Of a stretch of DNA of 64,000 bases, positions 40,491-48,042 are shown piece after piece. Numbering within the stretch: the first letter of the stretch is position 1; each line of letters opens with the position of its first letter. The stretch is from Candidatus Bipolaricaulota bacterium (GTDB lineage Bacteria > Bipolaricaulota > Bipolaricaulia > UBA7950 > UBA9294), in assembly GCA_028277345.1 (NCBI GenBank), contig JANQGM010000012.1:16408-80407 (forward strand), given 5' to 3'. The notes beneath the pieces were generated by a model that worked only from the letters and a program-made list of their open reading frames with translations, was not told where the DNA came from and did not search any database. Both the position numbers and the translations under genes were made by a program.

Positions 40491-41347
40491 CAGGTTCCCT
40501 CCGAAGCTTCTGTCGTGTGGTGAGGCTCAAGCTTACCGCAGAATGCGACGGGCGGACAGGCGGCATTGGGATGAAGTGCCGCGATCGAAGAGGCGGTCCA
40601 TGTTGGCTCGATTCCGGTTGACTCGATCTCGGCTTCGTTGGAGATGCCCGAAAGCACGAGCAACGTGTCGATTCCAACGCGACGCCCTCCCAGAATATCG
40701 GTCTCCAGCCGATCTCCGATCATTAGCGCCTTGCCTTGCCGTCCTCCGGCAGCCTGTCGTGCGAGATCATAGGGATCGCGCTCTGGTTTGCCGATAACGT
40801 GCTGAGGGGCGTGCCCCATCCCTCGAAAGGCGCCCACGATGGCGCCTGCTCCCGGCTTGAGACCTCCTGGAGTCGGGTAGGTGCCGTCTTCATTGGTGGC
40901 AAGCAACTGTGCGCCCGAGTTCAGTGCTTCAAGGCCTGCGGCGAGCTTTTCGTAGGTCAGCGAACGATCCATGCCGGCGACGACCCACTCGGCATGTGGC
41001 GCGGTTTCGGCAATGCGATGGTCGGCGGAGCGAAGCTCACAGGTGAGTCCGTCTTCTCCAATCGGCCAAACGCGAACGCTGCCATACCGGGTTCGCAGGA
41101 ACTCGGCGGCGGCAAAGGACGAGCAGACGATGTCCTGCTTCGCGAACTGGAATCCGAGGCTGCAAAGTCGATTTGCGTGCTGCTCCCGGGAGCGCGTGGA
41201 ATTGTTGGTCACGACGATGGCTCTCCCAAGTTGCTGAAGCTGCCGAACGGCCTCGGCGGCCCCTTCAATAGGCTGGGTGTCGTGGACCAACACCCCGTCA
41301 ACATCGAGCAAAAAGAGATCGTAGCGTTGGATATCCCAGGCAGTCAT
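40490..41347 (-). CDS. HAD-IIA (NagD/AraL-like) phosphatase
   Basis: 285 residues from ATG 41347 (MTAWDIQRYD); a TTG at 41368 is a weaker alternative. Motif I LFLLDVDGVLVHD, motif II IVVTNNSTRSREQ and the C-terminal KPERDPYDLARQAA / MIGDRLETDILGGRRVGIDTLLVLSG are the HAD-IIA family hallmarks (NagD, phosphoglycolate/4-nitrophenyl phosphatases). It dephosphorylates a small phosphometabolite. It sits between MrpD (39-base gap) and the exporter ATPase (1-base overlap). Confidence 0.88.
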   Translation of the reverse strand: MTAWDIQRYDLFLLDVDGVLVHDTQPIEGAAEAVRQLQQLGRAIVVTNNSTRSREQHANRLCSLGFQFAKQDIVCSSFAAAEFLRTRYGSVRVWPIGEDGLTCELRSADHRIAETAPHAEWVVAGMDRSLTYEKLAAGLEALNSGAQLLATNEDGTYPTPGGLKPGAGAIVGAFRGMGHAPQHVIGKPERDPYDLARQAAGGRQGKALMIGDRLETDILGGRRVGIDTLLVLSGISNEAEIESTGIEPTWTASSIAALHPNAACPPVAFCGKLEPHHTTEASEGT

Positions 41348-41386
41348 ATCACAGCTACCGTACCTCAATTCTCGAGTCCGTGCATC

Positions 41387-42928
41387 CTAGCGAGGCCATG
41401 CCAGCAACGCATAGACCACGAAGAAACCGAGAAGAATGATGAGGGGGCTCTCCTCCAGCTGGAAGATCCGTTGCGGAAGTGTGAACGAGCGCTTTCGAAT
41501 CGCGAGATAGAGTCCGCTGCCCAATCCGATGGCGAGGCCAGCCTCCACCATGTGGGCGAGGCTGAAGGCGTGCATGCTGATTCGGAACGAGGAGAGAAGA
41601 ATCTCCAAGGGCAGGAATAGCAGGATGCCTAACCCTAGCCAGGTATAGGCGGCCGTTCGCCAGGGACAGGTTTGCCCGTCCGACCGTGACCACAGGAGCG
41701 GGAAGAACCGTGCGAAAGCCGTGACGGTTCCAATCGAAATCAGAAAGATGATGAACCTCAATGCAAAGGAGTGAAGGCCGTCCTCAAGCACCGCCTTGGC
41801 GTCGAATCCCGCGAGAGGAGGGAGTCCGATGATGCCGAGAACGGCGACCCACAGGGCGGCGCGAACCGGCCAGGGAATCTTGCGCCGATGCTCGACCAAG
41901 ACTGAGAAGTCGGAACTGCCGACGCGCGCCGCGGCCTCTCCGACGGTTAGGAAGAGCAGGGATTTGAACAAGCCGTGCGCGACCGCATAGCTGAGGGCGC
42001 CCAGCCGGGCCACCGTCGAGCCGGCCCCGAAGCCGATGAGGATGTAGCCGATCTGGGAAAGGGTGGAGAAGGCGAGCAGCTTCTTGACGTCGTAGGTTTG
42101 CAGGGCATACAGGATGCCTAGCAGGCTGGTGAAGCTTCCCAGAACGATCAGGGGCAGTTGAAGCGGAAAGACATCGGCCAGGCGAAACAACTCAACGACT
42201 CCCATCTTGATGACGAGGCCGGACAGCATGGCGGAGACCGCCGGCATGGCGCGCGCATGCGCGGATGGGAGCCAAAGCGAAAACGTGAATACGCCCGCCT
42301 TGACTGCGATCCCGGCCACCAGCAGCGCACCGGCGAGCACTGTCCACGGTTGACCGGCCGCGTTTTGCACGTTCACACGCAGGAGATCGAGATCCAGACA
42401 ACCGCAATGGGCATAGACGACGGCGACGCCGAGAAGGAAAATGCTCATCCCGAAGGAAGAGAGGATGAGATACCGCAAGCTGGCCCAGATTTGGCGCGGC
42501 CGGCGTTCGTATCCCACCAGCAAGAAGCTAACCAGGGTGGTCAACTCGATGAGCAGGTAGGCGTTGAACAGGTCCTTGGTGAAGACCAGGGCGTAGCACG
42601 CGCCGATAAGCAGATGAAGAAGCATATGGAAATAACGGCGCAGGTGGGCTCGCCAGATGTAGAGATTGACGGCGACGCTCAGCGCCCACGCCAGCGCGGC
42701 GAACGTCAGTCCGATGCGGTCCCCGAAGAAATTGATTCCGATGCCGATTGGGGCGCCGCCGACGGATAGGGTCACCGGGGTCCCGTCGACGAGTTGAAGG
42801 GAGAGGAAGGTCAGGCAGACGGCGTCGAACAGGTGGGCGAGAATGGAGAAGGTCTTCTGCCCCTTCGGGAAGGTTACGGTGAGCAGTCCCACGGCAAAAC
42901 GGACGAGCGGAAGAAAGATCAGCGGCAT
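41387..42928 (-). CDS. mrpD: Mrp/Mbh antiporter subunit D (MrpD/MbhH, NuoM/N-like)
   Basis: 513 residues with about 14 transmembrane helices of the NuoL/M/N-like antiporter family. Conserved charged residues occur in helices: LLIELTTLVSFLLVGYE (Glu region of helix 5), KAGVFTFSLWLPSAHARAMPAVSAMLSGLVIKMGVV (channel Lys and HAHA-like segment) and ALSYAVAHGLFKSLLFL. It would move Na+ or H+ through the membrane. It is the only large antiporter subunit of the module: no separate NuoL-like MrpA N-terminal part is encoded. It overlaps mrpC by ten bases. Confidence 0.92.
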   Translation of the reverse strand: MPLIFLPLVRFAVGLLTVTFPKGQKTFSILAHLFDAVCLTFLSLQLVDGTPVTLSVGGAPIGIGINFFGDRIGLTFAALAWALSVAVNLYIWRAHLRRYFHMLLHLLIGACYALVFTKDLFNAYLLIELTTLVSFLLVGYERRPRQIWASLRYLILSSFGMSIFLLGVAVVYAHCGCLDLDLLRVNVQNAAGQPWTVLAGALLVAGIAVKAGVFTFSLWLPSAHARAMPAVSAMLSGLVIKMGVVELFRLADVFPLQLPLIVLGSFTSLLGILYALQTYDVKKLLAFSTLSQIGYILIGFGAGSTVARLGALSYAVAHGLFKSLLFLTVGEAAARVGSSDFSVLVEHRRKIPWPVRAALWVAVLGIIGLPPLAGFDAKAVLEDGLHSFALRFIIFLISIGTVTAFARFFPLLWSRSDGQTCPWRTAAYTWLGLGILLFLPLEILLSSFRISMHAFSLAHMVEAGLAIGLGSGLYLAIRKRSFTLPQRIFQLEESPLIILLGFFVVYALLAWPR

Positions 42929-43287
42929 GGCATCTCCTCTTCCTCGTCCTTTTCCTTCTCGACTTCCTGCTCGATGCGAATGGAATCGGTCGTGTGGTAT
43001 CGCTCGACGAGGATCATCACGAAGACGAGGGCCAGCGCGAGGATGGCGAAATTGACGACGATGGCAGACAGCACGAGCGCCTGCGGCAATGGGTCGGCCA
43101 ACGGCGCCTGCAAACCGGGCACTTCAATGGGGGACACCGCGCCCGGCCGATCGCCGAGCGAGACGAGAAACAGAATGGCGGAAGAGTTCACCAACCCCAG
43201 CGCCAGCAGTTTGATCACGAGATCGCGGCGAAGGACCAGCCCCAAGACGCCCATGCCGAAAAGGATCCATGCGATCACCGCAGCCAT
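42919..43287 (-). CDS. mrpC: Mrp/Mbh subunit C (NuoK-like)
   Basis: 122 residues from ATG 43287; the track start at 43332 lies inside the preceding gene. Three helices with AVIAWILFGMGVLGLVLRRDLVIKLLALGLVNSSAILFLVSL and DPLPQALVLSAIVVNFAILALALVFVMIL identify NuoK/MnhC-type proteins, whose glutamate-lined helices take part in proton transfer. The C-terminal tail is strikingly acidic (EKEKDEEEE) and specific to this protein. TGATG coupling to the MrpB-like gene. Confidence 0.88.
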   Translation of the reverse strand: MAAVIAWILFGMGVLGLVLRRDLVIKLLALGLVNSSAILFLVSLGDRPGAVSPIEVPGLQAPLADPLPQALVLSAIVVNFAILALALVFVMILVERYHTTDSIRIEQEVEKEKDEEEEMPCR

Positions 43288-43991
43288 CAGAGTTCCCCCC
43301 GGTGTTGGGCAAACGAGACGATGGCGATCCAAGCGCCGATCAGCACCTTCGACGCGATCAAGAGGTTGTAGATCAGAATGGAGCCCCCGCTGAGCAGATG
43401 GCCCGGCGTTCCCCGGGGCAGCAGGTCGGTCAACGGCGTGCGTCCCAGAAGGACAGGGAATAGAACATAGGCGATCAACAGCAGGAGTACACCCTTTTCC
43501 ACCCGCCCCAATCGTTTGGGCGAGAGCCGCTGCTCGGCTTCTTTCATACCCAATGCGATTCCAACGTAGAGCAGGCCGCTGGCCGCGATCACCCCGGATG
43601 CAAAGCCGCCGCCGGGAGAGAGGTGGCCGAACAGGACGAAAAACAAGCTCAACAGAAAGGCGAGCGGACTGAGCAGGCTGACAGCCGTTCGAACGACCTC
43701 GGACTCCATGAGCCTGGGCAGCCGGACGGCTTTGGAGCGCGCCAAGTAGTGCTGAATTCCAAGAATGGCGACGGAGAAGACAAGGACTTCAAGCAGCGTA
43801 TCCAACAGCCGGTAATTGAGGTAAATCCCGGTGACGCGGTTGATGGCGCCGGTTTCTTCTACGGGACGTGCGAGATAGAGGGGCGTCTCAAGCGGCTGCG
43901 GGCGATCCGAGAAATAAGTCCAAGCGATCGTTCCAATGAATCCGACCACGATGAGCGCGGCGATGAGAGTGAGGCGGCGGGACTGTCTCAT
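43287..43991 (-). CDS. MbhE-MrpB fusion-type antiporter subunit
   Basis: 234 residues. The first ~90 residues (IAWTYFSDRP... TGAINRVTGIYLNYRLLDTLLEVLVFSVAILGI) resemble the MbhE/C-terminal MrpA segment, and the remainder (PLAFLLSLFFVLFGHLSPGGGFASGVIAASGLLYVGIAL) is the MnhB/MrpB domain with its hallmark HLSPGGGF. In archaeal Mbh these are separate subunits (MbhE and MbhF); here they are joined. Seven or so helices are predicted. Overlaps the MbhD-type gene by four bases. Confidence 0.85.
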   Translation of the reverse strand: MRQSRRLTLIAALIVVGFIGTIAWTYFSDRPQPLETPLYLARPVEETGAINRVTGIYLNYRLLDTLLEVLVFSVAILGIQHYLARSKAVRLPRLMESEVVRTAVSLLSPLAFLLSLFFVLFGHLSPGGGFASGVIAASGLLYVGIALGMKEAEQRLSPKRLGRVEKGVLLLLIAYVLFPVLLGRTPLTDLLPRGTPGHLLSGGSILIYNLLIASKVLIGAWIAIVSFAQHRGEL

Positions 43992-44797
43992 ACGACGTAC
44001 CTCCGAATCATCGCATCCAAGCGTCCCGAGCTTCGTAGCCGCTGGAGATAGTTCGCGTAGTCGCGGGCGATCTCCTGGCGATTCTCGGAGACGAGGAAGC
44101 CGTAGGCGAACGTTCCGTCCCTTCGTGTCAGCCCCTCCAGGTCAATGCCTCGGCGCGAGAGGGCGAGGACACGGGCCAAGTCGAGCGAATGAACGACGGA
44201 GGGAAGCATCTGATGACGCCCATGGTCGGCGAGATCCACGAAATATCCCTCGTAATCCGGATGCGCAGGATGGGCCGTCTCCTCGTTTTCGTCGGAAACT
44301 TCGGCGGCGGAATAGCTGAAGAGGCCGGTCTCCAAGTGGGGCGGAGTGGCGCGAACACCGGTTGGCGGTGCGCTTGAAATCAATCCTCCAGCGCCCAGAT
44401 CGGCTTCCCCATGCGAGAGCAACCAGTGAATGCGGCGCATGGGGACGAATCGCACGGTCAGATCGAGGCCGATTTCGCGGGCGAAGCCGGCCAGGATCTC
44501 ATATTCCAAGCCCGTGATTCGATCTCCTTCCCTCGCCATCAGCCCTGGGACTTCATCGGCCACGACGATCAACCGTCCCGTCCTGCGAATGGCCAGGACG
44601 TAGATGGCGGTGACCAGGGCGGCGCCGATGGTGGCTTCGGTAATGGCGACATCGGGCGCGTGCATGAGCAGATAGGCGGCGGCCAGCAGGAAGCTGAAGA
44701 GGCCCATGCCGATGAGCGCTGAAAGTCGCCTCGATTGGAGAAGAGCAATGCCCGCGACAATGGGAAGGAATCCGAGGAGAATCCACTGAGCCGTCAT
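43988..44797 (-). CDS. MbhD/DUF4040 subunit fused to a family-3 solute-binding domain
   Basis: 269 residues from ATG 44797 (MTAQWILLGF); the track start is an extension. Residues ~1-75 are three helices with LLAAAYLLMHAPDVAITEATIGAALVTAIYVLAI, the DUF4040/MbhD (C-terminal MrpA) signature. Residues ~78-269 are soluble and read as a short SBP_bac_3 domain: GLEYEILAGFAREIGLDLTVRFVPM, LLSHGEADLGAGGLISS and, at the end, AYGFLVSENRQEIARDYANYLQRLRSSGRLDAMIRRYV. Such domains bind amino acids or other small solutes. No known Mrp subunit carries one, to my knowledge. It may couple ligand binding to ion transport. Confidence 0.85.
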   Translation of the reverse strand: MTAQWILLGFLPIVAGIALLQSRRLSALIGMGLFSFLLAAAYLLMHAPDVAITEATIGAALVTAIYVLAIRRTGRLIVVADEVPGLMAREGDRITGLEYEILAGFAREIGLDLTVRFVPMRRIHWLLSHGEADLGAGGLISSAPPTGVRATPPHLETGLFSYSAAEVSDENEETAHPAHPDYEGYFVDLADHGRHQMLPSVVHSLDLARVLALSRRGIDLEGLTRRDGTFAYGFLVSENRQEIARDYANYLQRLRSSGRLDAMIRRYVV

Positions 44798-45087
44798 TCG
44801 GTATCCCCTTCCCGATGGTGTTGGACGAACGCGCTTCGCGCGATACTGTGTGTGACAATGGGATTGGTCACCAACAGGACAAGCATCAGTAGGATCAAGG
44901 TGATGTCGTGACGATCCCATCCCGATCGAAGGACGAGGCCCAGCAGGATGAGGACCAAGCCGGCGTTATCCGACACGCCGCTTGCTTGAAGCCGGGAATA
45001 GATGTCGTGGAATCGAAGCATGCCCAGTGAGCCGATGAAGACGAATCCCAGCCCGAGCGCCATCAGAAGGGTCGATGTGAGGGTCAT
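44794..45087 (-). CDS. mrpG: Mrp/Mbh subunit G
   Basis: 97 residues from ATG 45087, with three helices. GLGFVFIGSLGMLRFHDIYSRLQASGVSDNAGLVLILLGLVL is the MnhG/MrpG signature (LRFxDxYxRxHAxxxxxTxG). A small membrane subunit required for antiporter assembly. Four-base overlaps with both neighbours indicate translational coupling. Confidence 0.9.
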   Translation of the reverse strand: MTLTSTLLMALGLGFVFIGSLGMLRFHDIYSRLQASGVSDNAGLVLILLGLVLRSGWDRHDITLILLMLVLLVTNPIVTHSIARSAFVQHHREGDTE

Positions 45088-45338
45088 CGATGCCCACCTC
45101 CCCGCTCCAAGAAGCGCGAGAGAATGACGACGCCTAGGAAACTCAAGGCGGCGTACCCGACGGCGACATCCAGAAAGGCGGTTTCTGCGCCGGCGATGGC
45201 GACCAGGCACAGCAGTACCACGATTCGATTGGACGCGGAATTGTACGCCAGCAGCCGATCCCAGGATGTCGGACCGCGCCAGAGCAGCGGTAACAGGGGC
45301 GCCAGCGAGAGGAGAAGCGCGATTTCAATGATCGCCAT
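45084..45338 (-). CDS. mrpF: Mrp/Mbh subunit F
   Basis: 84 residues from ATG 45338 (MAIIEIALLLSLAPL). Three helices including GPTSWDRLLAYNSASNRIVVLLCLVAI and DVAVGYAALSFLGVVILSRFLERG, the MrpF/PhaF signature (GPxxxDRxxAxD...). The Asp of the family motif is replaced here by Asn (YNSAS). It overlaps mrpE by 14 bases and mrpG by four. Confidence 0.9.
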   Translation of the reverse strand: MAIIEIALLLSLAPLLPLLWRGPTSWDRLLAYNSASNRIVVLLCLVAIAGAETAFLDVAVGYAALSFLGVVILSRFLERGGGHR

Positions 45339-45819
45339 GTGCGTCCTCCTCAAACAGCCTTTGCAAACGGGCTTCTAGGGATTCCTTGATCTCGCGCCAA
45401 TCCGATTTTCCCGTTTCATCTTGGAGCCAGTGGATGTATAGCAAATCCTCCTCGACAAGCAACGAAATGGTCGATGGCGTGAGGGTGATCGAATTGAGCA
45501 GGATGAAGCGTCCGGTGGGATCCTCAAGGCGAAGCGGCAGTGCCATCAGCTGTCCTCGCCCTCCGCTTCGCAGGATCATTCTGCTGGTAGATAGGGTGGA
45601 ACGGAGGAAGCGCCATGCCAACGTCAGCGCAAAAAGCAGGAAACGAAGGGGATGACGGGCCAGGGGAAGAAACGAAGTGGAAGAAGCCGGCATGGCCACA
45701 CGCCAGAATTCGACGGCCAGACACGCGCAGATGCCGCCTGCGAGCAGATAGGAGGGCGCCAATGAGCGGGTCAGGGCAATCCACACCAACCACAGCAATC
45801 CAGCCCCAAGTATCAGCAC
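45325..45819 (-). CDS. mrpE: Mrp/Mbh subunit E
   Basis: 164 residues, two N-terminal helices then a soluble part. The segments ILLNSITLTPSTISLLVEEDLLYIHWL and the preceding LRLEDPTGRF are the MrpE hallmark (LANxITLTPGTxxV). It is the first gene of the seven-gene module, so the order E-F-G-(D-SBP)-(E-B)-C-D equals Mbh ABC-D-EF-G-H. The upstream PKD lipoprotein gene ends 52 bases before it on the same strand. Confidence 0.9.
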   Translation of the reverse strand: MLILGAGLLWLVWIALTRSLAPSYLLAGGICACLAVEFWRVAMPASSTSFLPLARHPLRFLLFALTLAWRFLRSTLSTSRMILRSGGRGQLMALPLRLEDPTGRFILLNSITLTPSTISLLVEEDLLYIHWLQDETGKSDWREIKESLEARLQRLFEEDAHGDH

Positions 45820-45871
45820 GATTGATCGACTCCCTCTCTATTGGCCATGGGTCTTATGCTCGTCTCAGCGG

Positions 45872-46834
45872 CTATTCTTCGATCGATACGCGAAGATCAT
45901 CGTAATAGGCATTGCAGGTTTCTGTCAGGCTCTCCTCGCCAATGAGGATTACCCACTGCGAACTGTCATCAAAAGGAGCATCGAGTGGACCGTCCATCCA
46001 GGGGTCGTCATCGATCAGAAACTCGTACGAGTCTCGGCCGAACCGGAAGGTGTACGTGTGCCAGCGGTAGACCTCAGGCTCGTAGCCAATGGGATGTCCG
46101 ACGTCTGTTCCCAGTGACGATGGGACCTGGATGTAGGAACCATCCTTGACGTTTGTAAAGAGGTAGTAGGGCAGGGCGCCGACCAGGGAATCGATCTCGG
46201 CGCGTGCCGGAGCGAACAAGAAGGTATGAAAGTCTTGATTTCGCAACGTCATGATGCGGCAAGAGAAGACGGCTTCTTGTCCGACACGCAACGGGGGTAG
46301 CTCGATGGCGCGATACCTGCGATGCCAGCGGCTGGCCGCGCTGCGAATGTAGAGCGCATTGCCGGAGGAGCCGTGAATGAAGTCGATCTGAGCGTCGTTC
46401 GCGGAGGCCCATGTGGGGTCGAGGACCCAGCGCGCCAATGAGGCGTCGGCATCCGAGAAGTCCTCTTCCAAGAGGACTGTGCCTGAGCGTGCGTAAACGA
46501 CGAGCGGCTGGGCGTAGCGATCGGTTTCGCCGTTGGCATCTTCGACAACGAGCTCAATGGAGTAGGTGCCCGGAAAGGCGAGCGATGTATTCACTTGCTG
46601 GCCGGCCAACGTCTGGCCGTCGCTCAGTTGCCAACGATACGACACCAGCGATCCGCTACCCACAGAGGTTGACGCGTCGAGGGTAAACGTCTCGTTGGCA
46701 TAGATAATGGTGGGATTGACGGTGAAATCGGCTTGAGGGCCGGGCTGAAAGAACTCGCATCCCACAAGACAGATGGCCAAGAACGCTCCCAGCGCGAGCC
46801 AACGTCCTATCCGGTTCAGCCGGTGTCTAGCCAA
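45872..46834 (-). CDS. Lipoprotein with PKD domain and concanavalin-like C-terminal domain
   Basis: 320 residues with a lipoprotein signal peptide (WLALGAFLAICLVGC, lipobox LVGC, Cys near residue 26). Residues ~34-115 are a PKD/Ig-like domain (FTLDASTSVGSGSLVSYRWQLSDGQTLAG, ANGETDRYAQPLVV). Residues ~120-318 look like a beta-jellyroll of the LamG/concanavalin type (VYRWHTYTFRFGRDSYEFLIDDDPWMDGP, QWVILIGEE). It is anchored on the membrane surface and probably binds glycan or protein. It starts eight bases inside the M24 peptidase gene's end and is part of the long minus-strand run. Confidence 0.8.
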   Translation of the reverse strand: MARHRLNRIGRWLALGAFLAICLVGCEFFQPGPQADFTVNPTIIYANETFTLDASTSVGSGSLVSYRWQLSDGQTLAGQQVNTSLAFPGTYSIELVVEDANGETDRYAQPLVVYARSGTVLLEEDFSDADASLARWVLDPTWASANDAQIDFIHGSSGNALYIRSAASRWHRRYRAIELPPLRVGQEAVFSCRIMTLRNQDFHTFLFAPARAEIDSLVGALPYYLFTNVKDGSYIQVPSSLGTDVGHPIGYEPEVYRWHTYTFRFGRDSYEFLIDDDPWMDGPLDAPFDDSSQWVILIGEESLTETCNAYYDDLRVSIEE

Positions 46835-47915
46835 CGGAGATCAACTCCTTCTTGGGAAAGGCGGTGATGACCTCGCATCCCTCATCGGTAATGATGACAT
46901 CGTCTTCGATGCGAACGCCGCCGTAGCCGGTGAAATAGATGCCCGGCTCGATGGTTACGACCATCCCCGTCTCAAGCGTATCCTGGCTCAACGGAGATAG
47001 GCCCGGAGGTTCGTGGACTTCAAGGCCGATTCCATGCCCCAACCCGTGTCCGAATTGCGGACCAAAGCCCGCTTCGGAAATGAAGTCTCGAGCAATCGCA
47101 TCCGCCTCGATCCCCGTCATCCCAGCGCGGACGGCGTCGATGGCGCGGCAATTGGCCTGGAGTACGGTCTCATAAATCTCTCTGGCGCGAGCATCGGGAT
47201 CCCCCACGACGAAGGTCCGAGTGATGTCAGAGCGGTACCCATTGACGTTCGCTCCGAAATCAAAAAGCAAGAGGTGACCGGGCTCAAGACGAGCCGGATG
47301 ATGGACAGGGCTGTAATGGTTGAGAGCGGTATTGGCGCCCGTCGAGCAGTTGACGCTAAACGCAAGCCCCTCTGTATCGGCTTGACGGATCAGCCACTCC
47401 AGTTGGAGAGCGACTTCGGCTTCGTTCATCCCCACGCGAATCCAGGATATCAGCTCATTCAAGGCGGCATCGGCGATCTGAGCGGCCGTGCGCAGGTGGG
47501 CCAGTTCTCCGGGCGTTTTCGTTTTCCGGAGTTGAGCGACCGGATCCCGCACGGGAGTCAAATCGAGGGCGCCCAGCTTGGAGAGTTCTTCCAGCCAGTA
47601 GACGCTGGCGCGAGCGGATGCGAACGTTACAGTCTTCAAGTTTCGGTTGACCAGCGCTTCATGCAGACCCTTGACATTCCAACCTCGACCCTCTTCGATC
47701 GCCAGCTGATCCGTTTCCTGGTTGGCTTGCTCCGTGTAGCGGGAATCCGTAAGGAGCACGGCCTGATTACCCGAAAGAATGAGAGAACCCTCTCCTGTGA
47801 ATCCCGTTAAGTAGCGAAGCGTGACGGGATCCGAATCTTCCAGATTCACCGCGATGAAGGCGTCGGTGGACAATGAATCCAAGAGGCGTTGTCGGCGGTC
47901 TGCGAAATCGGTCAT
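46827..47915 (-). CDS. M24-family Xaa-Pro peptidase
   Basis: 362 residues with the pita-bread M24 fold. The N-terminal creatinase-like domain covers ~1-125. Metal ligands are the Asp pair LLFDFGANVNGYRSDITRTFVVGD, His in FGHGLGHGIGLEVHEPPGLSP, Glu in VVTIEPGIYF and the final Glu in GGVRIEDDVIIT. This is the PepP/PepQ type that removes the first residue before proline or splits X-Pro dipeptides. Cytoplasmic. Divergent from pheS with face-to-face promoters. Confidence 0.92.
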   Translation of the reverse strand: MTDFADRRQRLLDSLSTDAFIAVNLEDSDPVTLRYLTGFTGEGSLILSGNQAVLLTDSRYTEQANQETDQLAIEEGRGWNVKGLHEALVNRNLKTVTFASARASVYWLEELSKLGALDLTPVRDPVAQLRKTKTPGELAHLRTAAQIADAALNELISWIRVGMNEAEVALQLEWLIRQADTEGLAFSVNCSTGANTALNHYSPVHHPARLEPGHLLLFDFGANVNGYRSDITRTFVVGDPDARAREIYETVLQANCRAIDAVRAGMTGIEADAIARDFISEAGFGPQFGHGLGHGIGLEVHEPPGLSPLSQDTLETGMVVTIEPGIYFTGYGGVRIEDDVIITDEGCEVITAFPKKELISVG

Positions 47916-47982
47916 GGTTCCCCTTTCGGCGTCATGAAGATCATTCGACGATGAATCTCGGGTTTCAATACCTCACAGAATG

Positions 47983-48011
47983 AGCCTAAACCAGTCAAAG
48001 GCGCTTGTCAA
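47983..48011 (-). promoter_or_regulatory. Promoter of M24 peptidase run
   Basis: Minus strand TTGACA (perfect), 17-base spacer, TAGGCT. Its -35 box overlaps the -35 of the divergent pheS promoter, so RNA polymerases may compete. Confidence 0.5.
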
Positions 48012-48033
48012 CGCGAAAAACGACAGCTATACT
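48005..48033 (+). promoter_or_regulatory. Promoter of pheS
   Basis: TTGTCA, 17-base spacer, TATACT. The predicted start near 48040 is only about three bases before ATG 48043, implying a nearly leaderless message. Confidence 0.55.
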
Positions 48034-48042
48034 CCCCGGACT

